Assembly (NCBI GenBank): GCA_021234155.1
Contig: JAJEKV010000017.1
Location: forward strand, 13,144,613 to 13,208,612
Source of the DNA: Isoetes taiwanensis
Lineage: Eukaryota > Streptophyta > Lycopodiopsida > Isoetales > Isoetaceae
Direction of reading: 5' to 3'
DNA: 64,000 nt
Below, in pieces: positions 33,001-45,868 of the stretch (positions within the stretch are counted from its first letter, which is position 1; each line of letters opens with the position of its first letter). The notes beneath the pieces were generated by a model. That model was not told the origin of the DNA, ran no database searches, and was given only the letters and a program-made list of their open reading frames with translations. The translations under genes and the position numbers were made by a program.

Positions 33001-35340
33001 AACAAAATTGAAGCAAATCCATGAAATGAATCCGAGCCCAAGCTCCAAAGCGGCACAATCGCGATCCGGAAAATGAGATCTAACATGAAATACTACAAAA
33101 TCATTGTATTGCTTGGATGAAGAAGAGACAAACTATGCAGAATTTTACATAACTTGGTAAGATCCGGAGAGTATCTATGTGAACTGCTATCTAGATAATA
33201 ATACATTGTCAATGCTTTTAGCTGATAGTGAGCCTCCAAGACGACGTCTTGGTGTTCCACCAGTGGAGATGCCAGTAAGATGTTGAAAAGTGAATACATC
33301 TCGACCTGCAGTCGCTGTGCCCGATCATTGAAAATTGATGAGCACTGGCCCTAAGTAGCCGACCTATGTTGTAGATCATTTCGCTTGTGGAGAATCAATA
33401 TGGTATCAACCACCCGCTGATGCACTGGACCGCGCACTTTCTTCTTGTCTACAACATCTTGGTTTGCAAGGCTGCGAATAGCTATAGGTGCGTCGCTGCG
33501 TGGAGTTATTGTTGTAGAAGCACCCCAGAAGCACTTGTAGACACTAAAGCTGTCAGTCTACCCATAAACATATCCGAGAGAAATTTAAGTAAAAGATTGA
33601 AAAGCTTGGACTAGCTATAGATGGGAATTGTGTATGTATCAAATCAAAATTGATTTAACATACACAGGTGTCATCCATAGGTAAAGGATTCGAATCGTAC
33701 CATTAGCGACAAATTTATTATATAATATAATTGAGAGTGCTAATTAGGGCTATGACGTAGACATGGTCGAAGGCAAATATATTATATCATAAGAAAATGA
33801 CATCAAGAGCTTGGTCCGCCGCAATGCTACATGAGAGTTGGAATCTGAAGTGGTTGTTGAGGACGAAGCAATGAGACGCCGGCTGATGGTGACGGCAACT
33901 GCTGATGCAATCGCTGTCGGGAGGTGGTCACCAAGGGCATTGGCACGAGGAATCACATGTTCATCCATGAAGCGATGCCGTGGCCTAGGTGTGATATGCA
34001 ATTCAGCCAGGTAATTGGGCAGTGACACGACTATAGAGAGGCCAGAAACGGCCAAACGTATTGATGAAGGGTGTGGGGTCTATGTGAAAAGTGGAGAGTA
34101 CATTCAATGTGCTGACTACCAAGGTAGACTGTTGTAGTTGGCATGGCAAAATACAACAGAAGAAGGCTCAAGATGATGGGATTGCATCGTACAGTACTAC
34201 AATTCCCGGTTGGGTGACGAATAACAGTTATCTATTGGAACTCAAATGTGGTTGAATAGACACGAAAGGGTAGATATCCAACATGATGCCCGCTTGGATG
34301 AGGAAGAATCGAAGTCAATGGGTTATGCGGAGTTATAATTTTAAACGTCTAGGGCTAGAACATCAATGCAAACTGGGGTGGCAGGAAATTAACTATCTGG
34401 GGAATACCAGACGTGGGGGTTTAGATAGAATTTGAAAATGCAAGGCAGGCATCGTGATGACTCTAGGTAACTTACAAACCTTACAAAGGCTCACTCCCTA
34501 AATCAGAACATGACTATGGCTTATGGAGGTATGCCCACTGCAATATAGGCGGTGAAGGGTGGTACAAACTGATACTAAAGTTTATGCTCTAGTAGATTCG
34601 AGTGAGGTGTTGACATGGCTGTGGGAGTTCAAACCCAAGCAAGCACTATGTGTTACAGAGTGTGTTGTGACCTGGGAGAAGGACCTTACCTTTTTTTTTT
34701 CTTTTTTTCTAATAAAGGAGCACGAACATAAAGAAAAGTAGTAAAGGTGATGGTACAATTTACAAACCCAAGGCTTAGAGGGTTGCTGCATGGCAGTGTC
34801 TAGTTGGTTGGGTCAAGAGAGGTCTATTCTCTGAGAAGTAAGGCAAGTCAAGGCTTAGAGACTAAAAGTAACAGCATTAGGCATGGTTCGCTCTATAGTG
34901 TTACTTAGCTCTTAACAGGTGAAGTCGAATAAAATAGCATTAAAAGCAGATCAAGGTACTAGAGATTAAACTAAGGTAGGGTTGAAGAATTTTGCTACCA
35001 AGGCATCTACTAGAGAAAAATTACTTAAACGTCAATACTGGAGAATTACGTACTTTAGAATATTGCTACGAGCGAACATTTATCAAAGGAGAGTGAATTA
35101 GGATCCAACTTAGGAGATTCTATCTCGCTCAGAAGTGTCGCCATCCATCTCGCGTTGACAAGGTGTGATATTATGGTCGGGGAACCCATTTGTTGAGGCC
35201 AATAATGACCCTTGGGCTGAGTGCACCTTGCCATGGTTGCACAAGTCTGACGGAGTTGTTGCCCCCACAGCATGGGTTTACAAAAGGCGGTCTTCTAATT
35301 TGAATAGAAAACGAAGACACTATAAGTAAAATGAGAACTA
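33001..35340. other. Gene-free stretch
   Basis: I see no supportable gene. A minus-strand frame at 34055-33750 (LPNYLAELHITPRPRHRF) is reminiscent of the C-terminus of gypsy polyproteins, but too weakly to annotate. Confidence 0.4.
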
Positions 35341-35354
35341 TTATATTCTTTGAA

Positions 35355-35525
35355 AAAAGAACTTAGCTCATTGGTAAAGTGGTTGGCTTGGGCATAAACG
35401 GTTGGGGGTTCAATCCCACAATATACCTCTTTTCTCTAAAAAGAGTTGTTGTTTAGAGAAATTTTTTCTAAAAAGAGTTGTTTAGAGAAAAGAGAAATTT
35501 TCTCTAAAAAGAGTTGTTGTTTAGA
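35355..35525 (+). mobile_element. tRNA-derived SINE-like sequence with repeated tail
   Basis: An A-box-like 'ttagctcattggtaaag' (35363-35379) and a B-box-like 'gggttcaatccc' (35406-35417) are spaced as in a tRNA promoter. The sequence does not fold as a full tRNA because acceptor arms do not pair. It runs into three copies of a 'ctaaaaagagttgttgttta' type unit, then the tail of the next element. A tRNA-derived SINE is the best reading. Confidence 0.5.
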
Positions 35526-35955
35526 AGGAAGGAAGGAAGGAAGTATATTTTTACGTCGCACCACAAAGGCAGCGTCACGAAGGACATGCGACCACAAGTA
35601 CAAAGAAAACAAAAATACATTGCATGGGCCGAAGCCCGTGAGCACCATGGCCCGGATTAAAAAACCCCACTGGGGAAAAACCGTTGCCATGATGACCACA
35701 GATCCAAAAAGCTATGCTGCTGCAAAAAGCAACAAGCATACCTCCAACAAACAGAACTTCAACAAACGCCCCCGAACCGTAACCTCTTCACAGCTAGGTG
35801 CCGAGTACTGGTGCGGACTCATGCACGCGCTAAACCTCCATCCTCTCACTGAAACCAGGGCAAATAGATGCTGATGCAGAGATCCTGGTGCCGACCCTCT
35901 GGAGTAACTCGATCAAACCACTAGACCATAAGAGCTGCCCCAGAAACAAAACATC
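35524..35955 (-). mobile_element. SINE or LINE fragment with AAGG tail sharing the LINE-B 3' end
   Basis: On the minus strand the 3' part has 'ttttttaatccgggcc', also found in LINE-B (18076-18090 region), and ends in a CCTT tetranucleotide tail (35524-35543). At its other end the minus strand reads 'agctcttatggtctagtggt', which is tRNA-like. A SINE borrowing a LINE 3' tail would explain both features. A plain LINE fragment remains possible. Confidence 0.45.
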
Positions 35956-35990
35956 TAGTGTTTTGTTTAGAGAAAACAAAACACTAGATG
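35952..35990. repeat. Perfect hairpin, 17-bp stem
   Basis: 'catctagtgttttgttt' and its reverse complement are separated by about 4 bases. It lies between two SINE-like pieces. Its role is unknown. Confidence 0.85.
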
Positions 35991-35995
35991 TAAAT

Positions 35996-36085
35996 GTTGG
36001 CATGATGGTAAAGACCTAGGATTGGAAATAGAAAGTTATGGGTTCAAAGCAGGGGTGGAAATGATTTTTTTTTTTTGGGTCGACG
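35996..36085 (+). mobile_element. Second tRNA-like SINE head
   Basis: An A-box-like 'tggcatgatggtaaag' (35998-36013) and a B-box-like 'gggttcaaagc' (36040-36050) are followed by a T-run at about 36066-36078 that could terminate or tail a Pol III transcript. No cloverleaf closes, so it is not a tRNA gene. Confidence 0.4.
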
Positions 36086-36119
36086 GGCGCGCGAGCAAAC
36101 CGGCATAAAAGGGATTTTA

Positions 36120-36640
36120 GGCACTTTAAATTGAAAACTAATGCTGCTTTTTTCCAAGTATGCCAATTTGGGTTTTTAGCTCTATTTTTGATGCTAGATG
36201 GTTGGACGAATGGTGTTCTAATACTAATTAGGGTGTTCTGGACGCAATGGAACAAAAATCGCCTCAATTCGAGTTTACTACAGAAAGTTATGGCCTCTGG
36301 AAGAAAGGGACTGCATTCTAATCTCTCTTAATATTTTGAATTTTCTTCCTATCTAGCTCATTCCTCACATACTTAGGCCAAAAATCATCCTACTTATGGG
36401 TTTGGTGTAACTTTCCTACATTGGAGGTCCCCTACTATTTAAATGGTCTAACGAGTTAGATATGGCCAGTGCTATGATCTGGTCTACCAAGATCATGCTC
36501 TGATACCGTTGTGATGCTCCCCGAACCTATACGATGCTCCCATCATATAAATACTGGAAATCTCCTCTTCCTTGGCAATTACACCACGAAAGGCCCTCCA
36601 TCTACCTCGGACCACCTGTGATGGCCAGATGTCCAGGATT
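36120..36640 (-). mobile_element. LTR fragment with tRNA-Met primer-binding site and leader
   Basis: The plus strand has 'gctctgatacc' (36497-36507) directly before TGTGATGCTCCCC (36510). Read on the minus strand this is an LTR 3' end (…ggggagcatcaca) followed by GGTATCAGAGC, the initiator-Met primer site, then a leader running to lower coordinates. The LTR piece resembles 27618-27750 and breaks off at about 36636. It is the 5' end of a minus-strand LTR retrotransposon of the same family. Confidence 0.7.
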
Positions 36641-36770
36641 GAATAAAGATGGGTGCCCCATATTTCCATTATTTCCTTTTCCATATCTATTATATTTTTA
36701 AATTCCATTCTTTATCTATAGCCTTTATTTTATGCCTTCTCAATCCTCACGTTTCTTTACTTTCCACATT

Positions 36771-37371
<601 letters not shown>

Positions 37372-37379
37372 TGCTCACA

Positions 37380-38609
37380 CATCTTTTTTCTCAGAATTCC
37401 TTACCTTTCTCAAAACCTTTGCTCAAGAATCTGCCACACAAATCGAATGATGGAGGGAGTTGGGAAATCCCTCATCACTGGATAATGAAGGACATGGAAC
37501 ATATGTTTCATAACTTGGAAAATAACAGGTTGTCTTGGATGCAATGAGAGCTATGATAGTTATAAAAGGGTTCAAATCCCTTAGACGCATGTATATTAAC
37601 ACGTTGTTAAATTGTAGTATTGTGCATGCAATTCTTCACTGGATATTTTGAATCCCTTATCATCTTTAAATTCATGATACGTCATTTCTTGTGGTGAAAG
37701 GTTTTAATCTTTTTGTTTCTCATCCTTTAATTTGTATGTGACTACTTTGTAAGTCTAATGCATTGTTATTGTATGAGGATGCATTTGTACATGGACATTC
37801 CCTGCTTAGAATTTTCTAATCACACTGCAATAATGTCCCCATTTAGTAACTTGCCCTTATAAACTGAGCCAAAGCCTCCACAACCTACAATCTCCAAAAA
37901 ACCTTGTGTCATATTCTCTATGTCTTTGTATGTAACTCTCTTAGGCCCCACTCTTGCCAAGATTTCCAGCATCCGGTTCAACTTAGTGGGCACCCACAAA
38001 GCTTGGCAAAAAAACTTGACTTTATTCGGGACACATTGCAGTTATTGTGGCATGCCACAAAGTGGATGCAATCATTCAAATGCCAAGCGAGTCACATTCA
38101 CTTTATTCTATAGATATATTACACATTCATTAACTGCAATCCACAAAAATTGTTAGCAATTTGCACATACACAAAGAATACCAACAATTTGGGAAGCAAA
38201 AAGAGACATTTAATGGTCAAGAGAAGATCCTTAGCAAATATGGGATTAAAAACAATATGGGAAGCAAATTAATATTTCTTAAGAAAGTACGCTCCCCAAA
38301 TTATGGGTTGTTTTTTTATTATTCCAAGCATGCAATGAGTTGACCATTTTGATATTACATCTTTTCGATGGTTGTTTTTTATTGTTCCAAGCGTTAGTAG
38401 AATGATGGGTTGCTTTTCATTGTTCCAAGTCTGTTCATTATTACTATTCTTGCCAATCTCCACTAGCTATTGACTTTTAAGCCTGCAATGGCAAGTAGAA
38501 CCATCATATCATCAATAAATGCTGTCCCCAATTAGCCATTGACTTTTAGGCCTGTATGGCAATTAAGACCATCGTATCATCAATAAATTTTGTCAAGTAC
38601 GTACCTAGT
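37380..38609. other. Gene-free stretch before the piggyBac element
   Basis: No supportable gene. Short repeats occur at 38310-38460 ('ttgttccaagc' several times) and 38470-38590 ('ttagccattgacttttaggcc' twice). Confidence 0.5.
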
Positions 38610-38613
38610 TTAA

Positions 38614-41600
38614 CACTAGAGTTGTCCCAACATGGACCCAAATGGGTTCTTTTGCATTGTTTTTTCTAAATTCTACCTAGGACCTCATGTAACGAATTTG
38701 GCCAAATGCACCAACTATGATGTTCTTTGGGATTATACATCTAAGATAAAATAAAGCTAAAATTATAAAGGTTCACGCATTGTCAATAAAGATTATGATA
38801 ACTAATAGGGGTAAGTAGAAGTTTCAAAGTTATTGATATTTCGTGCATTATTATGCACATATGAATTTTCCTCAACTTTTTGATTCACAAATATCACAAT
38901 CCACGACATTAGCTACCTAGGAGAAAATTTTTAATAAGAACCATGGGGTACTTATGGAGTAATAATTCTTTGAAGTCAGGGTGTCAAATTCTATTAGGGA
39001 CCCATTTGGGTTCCCAAAAGCTTGGTTTTTTCTAAATTCAATAACTACGTTATTTTTTATAGAATTGAGGTAAAACTTGGAAGACTAGTATTATTTGATA
39101 AGAGTTCTCAAAATAAAATATGGTTACCCCCATGTCGATCCATTTACCTAAAGTACAATGAGTTAAGAATTATTGACGAAAGTGCTCTCCTCGCTCATGT
39201 GGTATGTAAAGGCGTAGCTTTTAACTCTAAAATTATGGACAATGGAATTGAATAGTTCTAATGACGGCACTATGAATTTGGGACTAAACTAGCAAAAGCA
39301 CATCTCGAGAAAATCAATGAAATCGTTATAGTTCACAAAGACCCAATTAGGTCCCTCACTTATATTCTCATGTTTCTAGATAATGAAGTTGAACTCACAT
39401 CATTAAGTCGCATTTGGAATGAGTTACGATTACAATCTATATACATTTCCAAATTCAAATCATTTCTAAGTAGTATTTGTACAAATTAGAAGTAGAGAAA
39501 GATTTCAAAATTAGAAGTAGATAAAGGTTTCGGAAGTAGGCAAAGGTTCCAAATTCGGATTCCTTCTCATATTTGCTTCTCTATTATTATCTTTGACATT
39601 TCCGATACCTTATTGTGCATTTGCGGCACCTTACTATGCTCTTTTAGACCACAGAAATCTTGCGCACTGGCACAATAGAAGGAACGAGTTTGACACAGCA
39701 TTTGTAATGTTTTTACAACTATAATCTGCATCTGTAGGTTCCAGAAAGGTAATGAAAAGGTATGGCTTGGATAATGGTGAAATATCTTAACATAAACTAG
39801 GATTCGGTACAGAGAGCAGCCGATTTGAACATTAGCATTCTAGAATAACAAAATCAGTTCTATGCCTGAGAAATCTCAAAACCAATCTAAAATAGTATAC
39901 AACGACTTGTTTCTCTTTGTGAAAACATGTTATGTGAACAAATCAACAGAAAGATCAATAGAGGACTGGCAAAAACAAAACTGTGCTGGATGGTTCAAGA
40001 TGTTAAGACATATCTATCTGCATATGCTGTAATTTCTAGACATGGAATTAAAGCTTATTGATACAATGCTTTCTCTCTAACTTTCCTGGTACATGCAATA
40101 AGATGAACAAGATAGACAAACTTCTAAATTATCTTGCACTAAGGCATACGCACAGGCCTAGATCACCTTGCTGGCAAGAATGGAAAGACTTAAATTCAGA
40201 CAATTTCCTAAGCTAAATGAGATAAACTTTAGACTGTAAACATACAACGGCAAATAAAAGAAGAAAAAATGCAGGATGAAAATCCAGAAGAAAAGATAGA
40301 TGCTGAGAGGTTGAATGTAATGAATAACTCCCTCTTTCCAGCACTTATTCGTGATGTTGTTGAAACCTTAGCTAGGAAGTATGAAACCTATTTTTTGGAA
40401 GTGCAAAAATCTTGGTGTACTTCTTTCTAAATAAAACTAGTTACAGCAATTCCAATTTCTTTCAAAGGAAACATTTTATGGCAATTACTTTTCACAGTAC
40501 CGCAGCCACCTTGTCTTCTTGCTGACAGCCAATCAAGAAGTTTCTTACTCGTGAAGTAACGGTCAAAATAGACATGATGGCCACGAGAGCGAAGCTTGGC
40601 CACCAAGTGTGAAACAGCATAAAATCCAAGACCTTCTTGCCTTTGAACCTTGTCATAAATTGAAAACTGTAAACAATAACCAGAGGCTGATTCGCACATT
40701 GTCCATAGCTGAGATCCAAATTTATGCGGTTTTTTTGGATTGTAGACTCTTATAGGATTAAACTTATTCCTTGACGGTATGATCCTCTCATCCACTGTGA
40801 CTTCTCTTGCAGGAATGTACAGTTCAATAAACTTTTTGTTGAGTTCTCTCTCAACTCCTTCAAGCTGGTATATCTTATGTTCCCTAGTATGCTTTTCCAA
40901 TGGCCTATAAACATTATCTCGTAAATGCAGAAACCTTCTTATTTGTTGAAATCTTTTCAAAGGCATAATCTTACCAAAATTTGGCGAGGCCACTACACCG
41001 ACAATTCCTTGTTCCCAGAATTGCTCTAATATAGGATAAGGATGAAGTGTCATGGCAATAATAAGGCCAAACATCTTATAGAATTCAGCTACATCCAATG
41101 ACAGCCATGGTCTACATGTTTTGGTGTTCCCTAATATCTTATCAATTTGCTCACAAGCATACCTGTCAATTTCATGAGACATTTGTGTTAGCATCATATA
41201 TTCAAGGAACAATGATAAAAAGCCCCAATAAGTTCATGCGCATACCTATTAGTTTCATGACATATATCTGTTACAAGCGCCGGATCAAGGAATAATGACA
41301 ATAAACCAAATGGACTTAACTTTTTTGTACTTGGCAAGGCTGGTCCTCTTTCGTGCTCATAAGGTGGTAAAGAATGTATTACTCCGGCTGGTAGAATCCT
41401 CTCCCCTAATTTCCATATTGGCACAATTGGCTGAAAACCAATATCATCTCCATCTTCTTCAAGTTTTAAAGCAGGCCCTTCCATCTTCAAGTCATCGTCC
41501 TCCTTCTCTTCTACTAAATCATCATCACTGGAAGAATAACCGCATGCTAGCTCTTCATCAACATCTAAATATTTTTCATTTGAGGCATCATTATCAATAT

Positions 41601-43348
41601 GCAACTTCCTCAAGGACTTCTTTTGATTTTTCTTCTTGCGAGGTCGCCCGCGCGCAATTGATGCTTCTCTACGAGGAATAAATTTTACTTTCTTCTTTGG
41701 AGGCCTTCCCCTTCGAGGCTTATTGATGAGTGTTTGCAGCTCAACCTGATTTGTATCATGTTCTATAAATTTATTCACTACATCCTCTTCTTCGTCTCCA
41801 CCCAAAATGTTCACAATATGCTTAGGACTGGGCTGCTTACTTGGCTGAACCAAGTTTCGACTATGCTTTCTTATCTCAGGAAGGCATGCATCTAAATAAT
41901 AAGCAACAAAGTCAGGGCCAAGACGCTTACATAATAAATATAGTTTAAGAGATACAATGTTACCTAAACATGTAGTAGTATCTCTTGTGATATCCATATT
42001 AATATCTTCATGCTGCATAGACATAAGTGTTTCTCCTCCCACTTTAATCTCATCAAGAGATACATCTATTTCAGATCCAAAATGACTTATACATAGGCCT
42101 TTTGAAAGTAAATGTTTTTAGCTGTAAACAATTGATAAACTACATACTTATCTGGAGCATTCGTTCATCATGCATGCTGTTAGGACTAGAACATGCTTCA
42201 CGAACGTGACTACCTATTTTAATAGCGTGTCTATCTGAAATTTCAGAAATATAAATGGGTTATTTGGATGAAGAATTATGCATGCAAAACATAAAATTTT
42301 AGTTTAGAAGAAGGGAGCTTAAGGCATACCATGAAAAAGAACATCAAGTGGTGAATCTGAATCCAATGAGTCTGAATCCAATGAGCCTGATTCAGAATGG
42401 GCATAATCTGAGTCATCTGAATCCTGGCTGCTAGCTTTTGATTCTGCACTACTGTCACTGCAAGCTATCCTCTTGCATTTTCTTATAACCACTGCACTGA
42501 GCTTATGATCTGCTACATCTTCTTCCGTCTTTTCTATTTTTAGCCTTCTTTCATCCTCTAATTTCAGAAGATGTGCATCCTCTCCCTTTTTTACAATGTA
42601 CTTCTCAACCAGTGGCCATTTTACTGCTGTCTTTGTCTTGTCATAATAAAAAAAGACATGGAAAATCTTTTTCCTAATATCATAATCTTCAATTCTGCCA
42701 GGAATTTGGGCATCTTGGTAAAAATTATCAAACTCTTCTTTGGCCCAATCAAGACCAAATTCTTCAGCTGGTACGGACACAAAAGAACCAACAAGCCTCT
42801 TGCAAAAATCATTTGAAGGTACAGGCTCAAGTGGAGAATCCATTCCGAAAAACCCCAGGTCATTTGGTGGAGGGAGGTGCTCACAGAAATTCACAAACGA
42901 GGAGGCCCTCCATCTCTACTAATTCCATTCTATCAGAAAGTTGCCTCCAGACTTGGAGACAATCCGTGCCATCTCCTAGCGTTTGTTTCCATCCAACGGT
43001 GGATAATGCCATCAATATGGGCGCCAATGCATATACGACCTCTTCTTGGAGGACACCGAAAAAGAATAGGGCCAACTAAAAATAGTAACGATATTCATAT
43101 TTGAAAACAAACTTAAAAAGCAACAAAAGAAGGTCCAATTCAAGACCCAATTACATTACATCCGCTTCAAGAAGAATTTGAGTATATAATTTAATATGGT
43201 GGTACAATTTTGTTTTAACTTTGATAATTTAATGTCTATACTCAAAAATATGGTGTGGTCGTAGAGAATTATAGCTTTGAGTAGAAGAGGGTTTGGAAGA
43301 CCCATATGGGTCCATGAACCCGAATAGGTCCGAGAGACAACTCTAGTG
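38614..43348 (-). mobile_element. piggyBac element with intact TIRs and TTAA target duplication
   Basis: The left end CACTAGAGTTGTC (38614) and right end GACAACTCTAGTG (to 43348) are perfect 13-bp inverted repeats. TTAA lies immediately outside both (38610-38613, 43349-43352). The TTAA target is diagnostic for piggyBac and agrees with the transposase-like frames inside. Inner to each TIR is a palindromic word GGACCCAWATGGGT (38634-38647; 43299-43313), with a related copy at 38998-39014. The element is 4735 bp. Length, TIRs and target site look complete, but the transposase is damaged, so it is non-autonomous now. Confidence 0.93.
40427..42894 (-). pseudogene. piggyBac transposase (DDE_Tnp_1_7), broken
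   Basis: Three minus-strand frames give an N-terminal part (42894-42319; KKIFHVFFYYDKTKTAVKW, then acidic Asp/Ser repeats), a middle part (42042-41194) with two AT-hook-like motifs (RRGRPPKKK, RGRPRKKK) and the start of the transposase fold (SLFLDPALVTDICHETNRYA). The main DDE part (41212-40427) has VTVDERIIPS and VYFDRYFTSKKLL, the first two catalytic Asp positions. The frame ends after CGTVKSNCHKMFP, so the third Asp and the C-terminal Cys-rich region are absent. An ETNRYA-type segment appears twice at the junction of the last two frames, suggesting a local duplication. No start Met is obvious at the N-terminus. Confidence 0.85.
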
Positions 43349-43352
43349 TTAA

Positions 43353-44368
43353 CTTGTAACTTGATGCACTTTTTGGCAAAAATGAAGAGAAGTAAATGCA
43401 ATAGTAACCATCATAAATTGGGTCAATGGCATAAAAAGAAGCTCTTCATATTAGTGGTGAAGGCATTAAGCGTGGATGCACAAGGCAAAAAGTACAGTTT
43501 CGTATATGCCTCTTTTCCATTGCTAAGTCTTGTGACATGACATCTAGATCTACTTGTTAGAGATTGTCTAAGTTTAAATGCTGCTAACTGATGTGCAGAT
43601 GATAGGCCACTTCTGTAAATTACAAAGATGAAAGGTATTTATGAGTTGGAGTTAAATGAGCTGAATACAAGGGACCTTTTGTATTTGTGCGAACCTTCGC
43701 ATTGCAATCTTCTCACAAGAAATTCTGCCTGATAGGGACTTCTTACTATGGCAATCTGCCGCTAATCTAAGAACTCCAAGACAAGCAAGATACTGCAGCC
43801 TAGGTAAGCTCCATCACAACTACCAGACTCCTATTTGTTTGCACAGAATAGTAGTCCTTATCTAGCAGATTCTAGGCAACAATCTAACAATTAGAGGGCT
43901 TTAAGAAAGCAACTAACCTCTGACCACCTCGTATGTATATCCAATTAGCAAAGCCTCCCAGTAACATTGTAAAGCAACTAATTCTGTATTCATAACATTG
44001 TACTCAACTTATTGCTATAAATCCAAACTTCTCTTTCCAGTTGCAAGCCTTATCATCTCAGTCATTTTTTTGGAAGCAGACTGGCCAGACCAACCGACAC
44101 ATAGCAGGACAAACAGATACCAGCCATGTTTCATGTCCATGCTGATAAACAAATTTGCAGAAAGAATGCAACATGTAGCCTAATTTGTGACTCAGTATTG
44201 CTGCCAGAGAAAATTCGTACAAGTTGCTAACCTAGTACTGAGTTCCTTTGCGTGAATCCCTTCAAAGATTAAATAACATGGAGGAGATAAATCCAAGTTA
44301 AAAAGACATAAAACCAGAGATTACCTTACATCATGGCAATATTCATGCTGAATCCATGATGAAGTTAT
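43353..44368. other. Gene-free stretch
   Basis: No supportable exon or element boundary seen. Confidence 0.4.
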
Positions 44369-44806
44369 TGTGATGTTCCACGTATTTATATGCCTTTTGG
44401 ATATAAATACATGACACGTCACTACGAATAATTAAGGGTGCATTAATTATTCATAAGCTAAGGGTAGCTATGTTAAGCATTAATTATTAAGGTGGAAACC
44501 TAATTTGAATTTAGGGCTTAACCTAATATTAAAAGGAGTTAAAATATTAAATTAGTTAATAATAACCAATCTAGACTTGCCAATTTGGGACATCCAAATT
44601 GGGGCTTCCATCCCAATTTGCCCCAATTCGAATTGGAGGATATTGGTGGAGGAGGAGCTGTTGTTCAACCTTGGTTCTAGCCAGAAGGATGGAGGACCAG
44701 AGAGATAGCTATGATACCGTTTAGTTTTAGCATAGCTTGTATTCTTTTGACCCTTATTTGAGCAGATGGATGATTAGATTCTATTCTATGATCTATTTAT
44801 GATGAT
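44369..44806 (+). repeat. Gypsy LTR 5' part, uninterrupted copy
   Basis: It starts TGTGATGTTCC and is the reverse-orientation homologue of 30414 down to about 29030, but without the LINE insertion. Shared landmarks are the paired 'tataaatac' motif, 'ggaggaggagctgttgttca' and 'agagatagctatgatacc'. Homology stops near 44806. It gives the empty site for the LINE at 29137-29972. Confidence 0.8.
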
Positions 44807-45868
44807 GATGGATTGAGAGATACAAGAAACTCCTCAAGGGAGTGTTACTCAGATCATCACCATGGGGGAAGAGGTCTCTCACCTCTCTTCCCAGGGCCTG
44901 CCACTACCCTTTCTCCATGGGACTTCCATGAGCCAAAGAGGAGGAGAACAAGTCCCCTCAAGATATTTATAACTTTTCAATGAATCTTGGCCGTCCACTT
45001 GTCTTGATCCTAGTCTATCTTTTTGACACCTCATCAATCTCCCCAATTTTGTCTTCTTCTCCCTTTAAATTTTGTCTTTTCCTATAACAATAAGCACAAT
45101 TTGATCAAGACCGTTAAATTGTAACAAGAAACACAAATGGATCTGGGCCCTTGATATTCTCCCCTTCTTAGACCATTAGATAGTAATTCTTCCATGTTGA
45201 CCAGGATTTTGCCAAAAATCCGGTCAACATCCAGTGAGAAAAGGCAACAATAGTTCAGATTTTTAATAACTCAGATTCTTACGTCGAATTACCTACACAA
45301 TGGGCATACTATAGATGTACCAATGGAATGCAGGCAAGAAATCTTGCAGGAATATATGCTCTACTTATTGTAAAGTTAAGTCAAACGAAATATGCAAGTC
45401 TACATCATCAAAATTTACCAGACCATAAGAATATTGTTGTTTCTATGCTTCGTAATAGTATTAAAAGTATGATGCAGAGGTCACAGTTTTTAAAAGAGGT
45501 ATTCAAATGCTTCTGTTTATTCAACAAGTTATGCAGCGTGATCTAAGATTTAAGAAATAGAACAGAATATATTGATGAGACAAACAATATTAGCTGCACC
45601 AAAGCCAAGCTAGTAATTTGCCATGAATTTGAAGAGTTAATTTGAAGCCTATGTATTTCAATAAACAATTTGCTGCACATAAATTATTCAAACAGCAATT
45701 ATAATTTGTAAAAGCTGAGATACTTGAGTATAATACAAGCAGGATTGTAAGGATGCTTTTAAATCAAATCAAATAGAAGAAGGGTTTAGAATGCTGACCA
45801 TTATTTGGAGAGCATAGTCAAGGTACAATTGATGAAGTTTTAAATTTCAGAGCTTCCACTCCCAAATT

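Noticed and set aside
33750-34055. Gypsy polyprotein C-terminus on the minus strand
   Set aside because: Only a short weak resemblance; position does not fit the order of the element at 27.6-31.8 kb.
35355-35425. Functional tRNA gene
   Set aside because: A- and B-box-like words are present but acceptor and anticodon arms do not pair.
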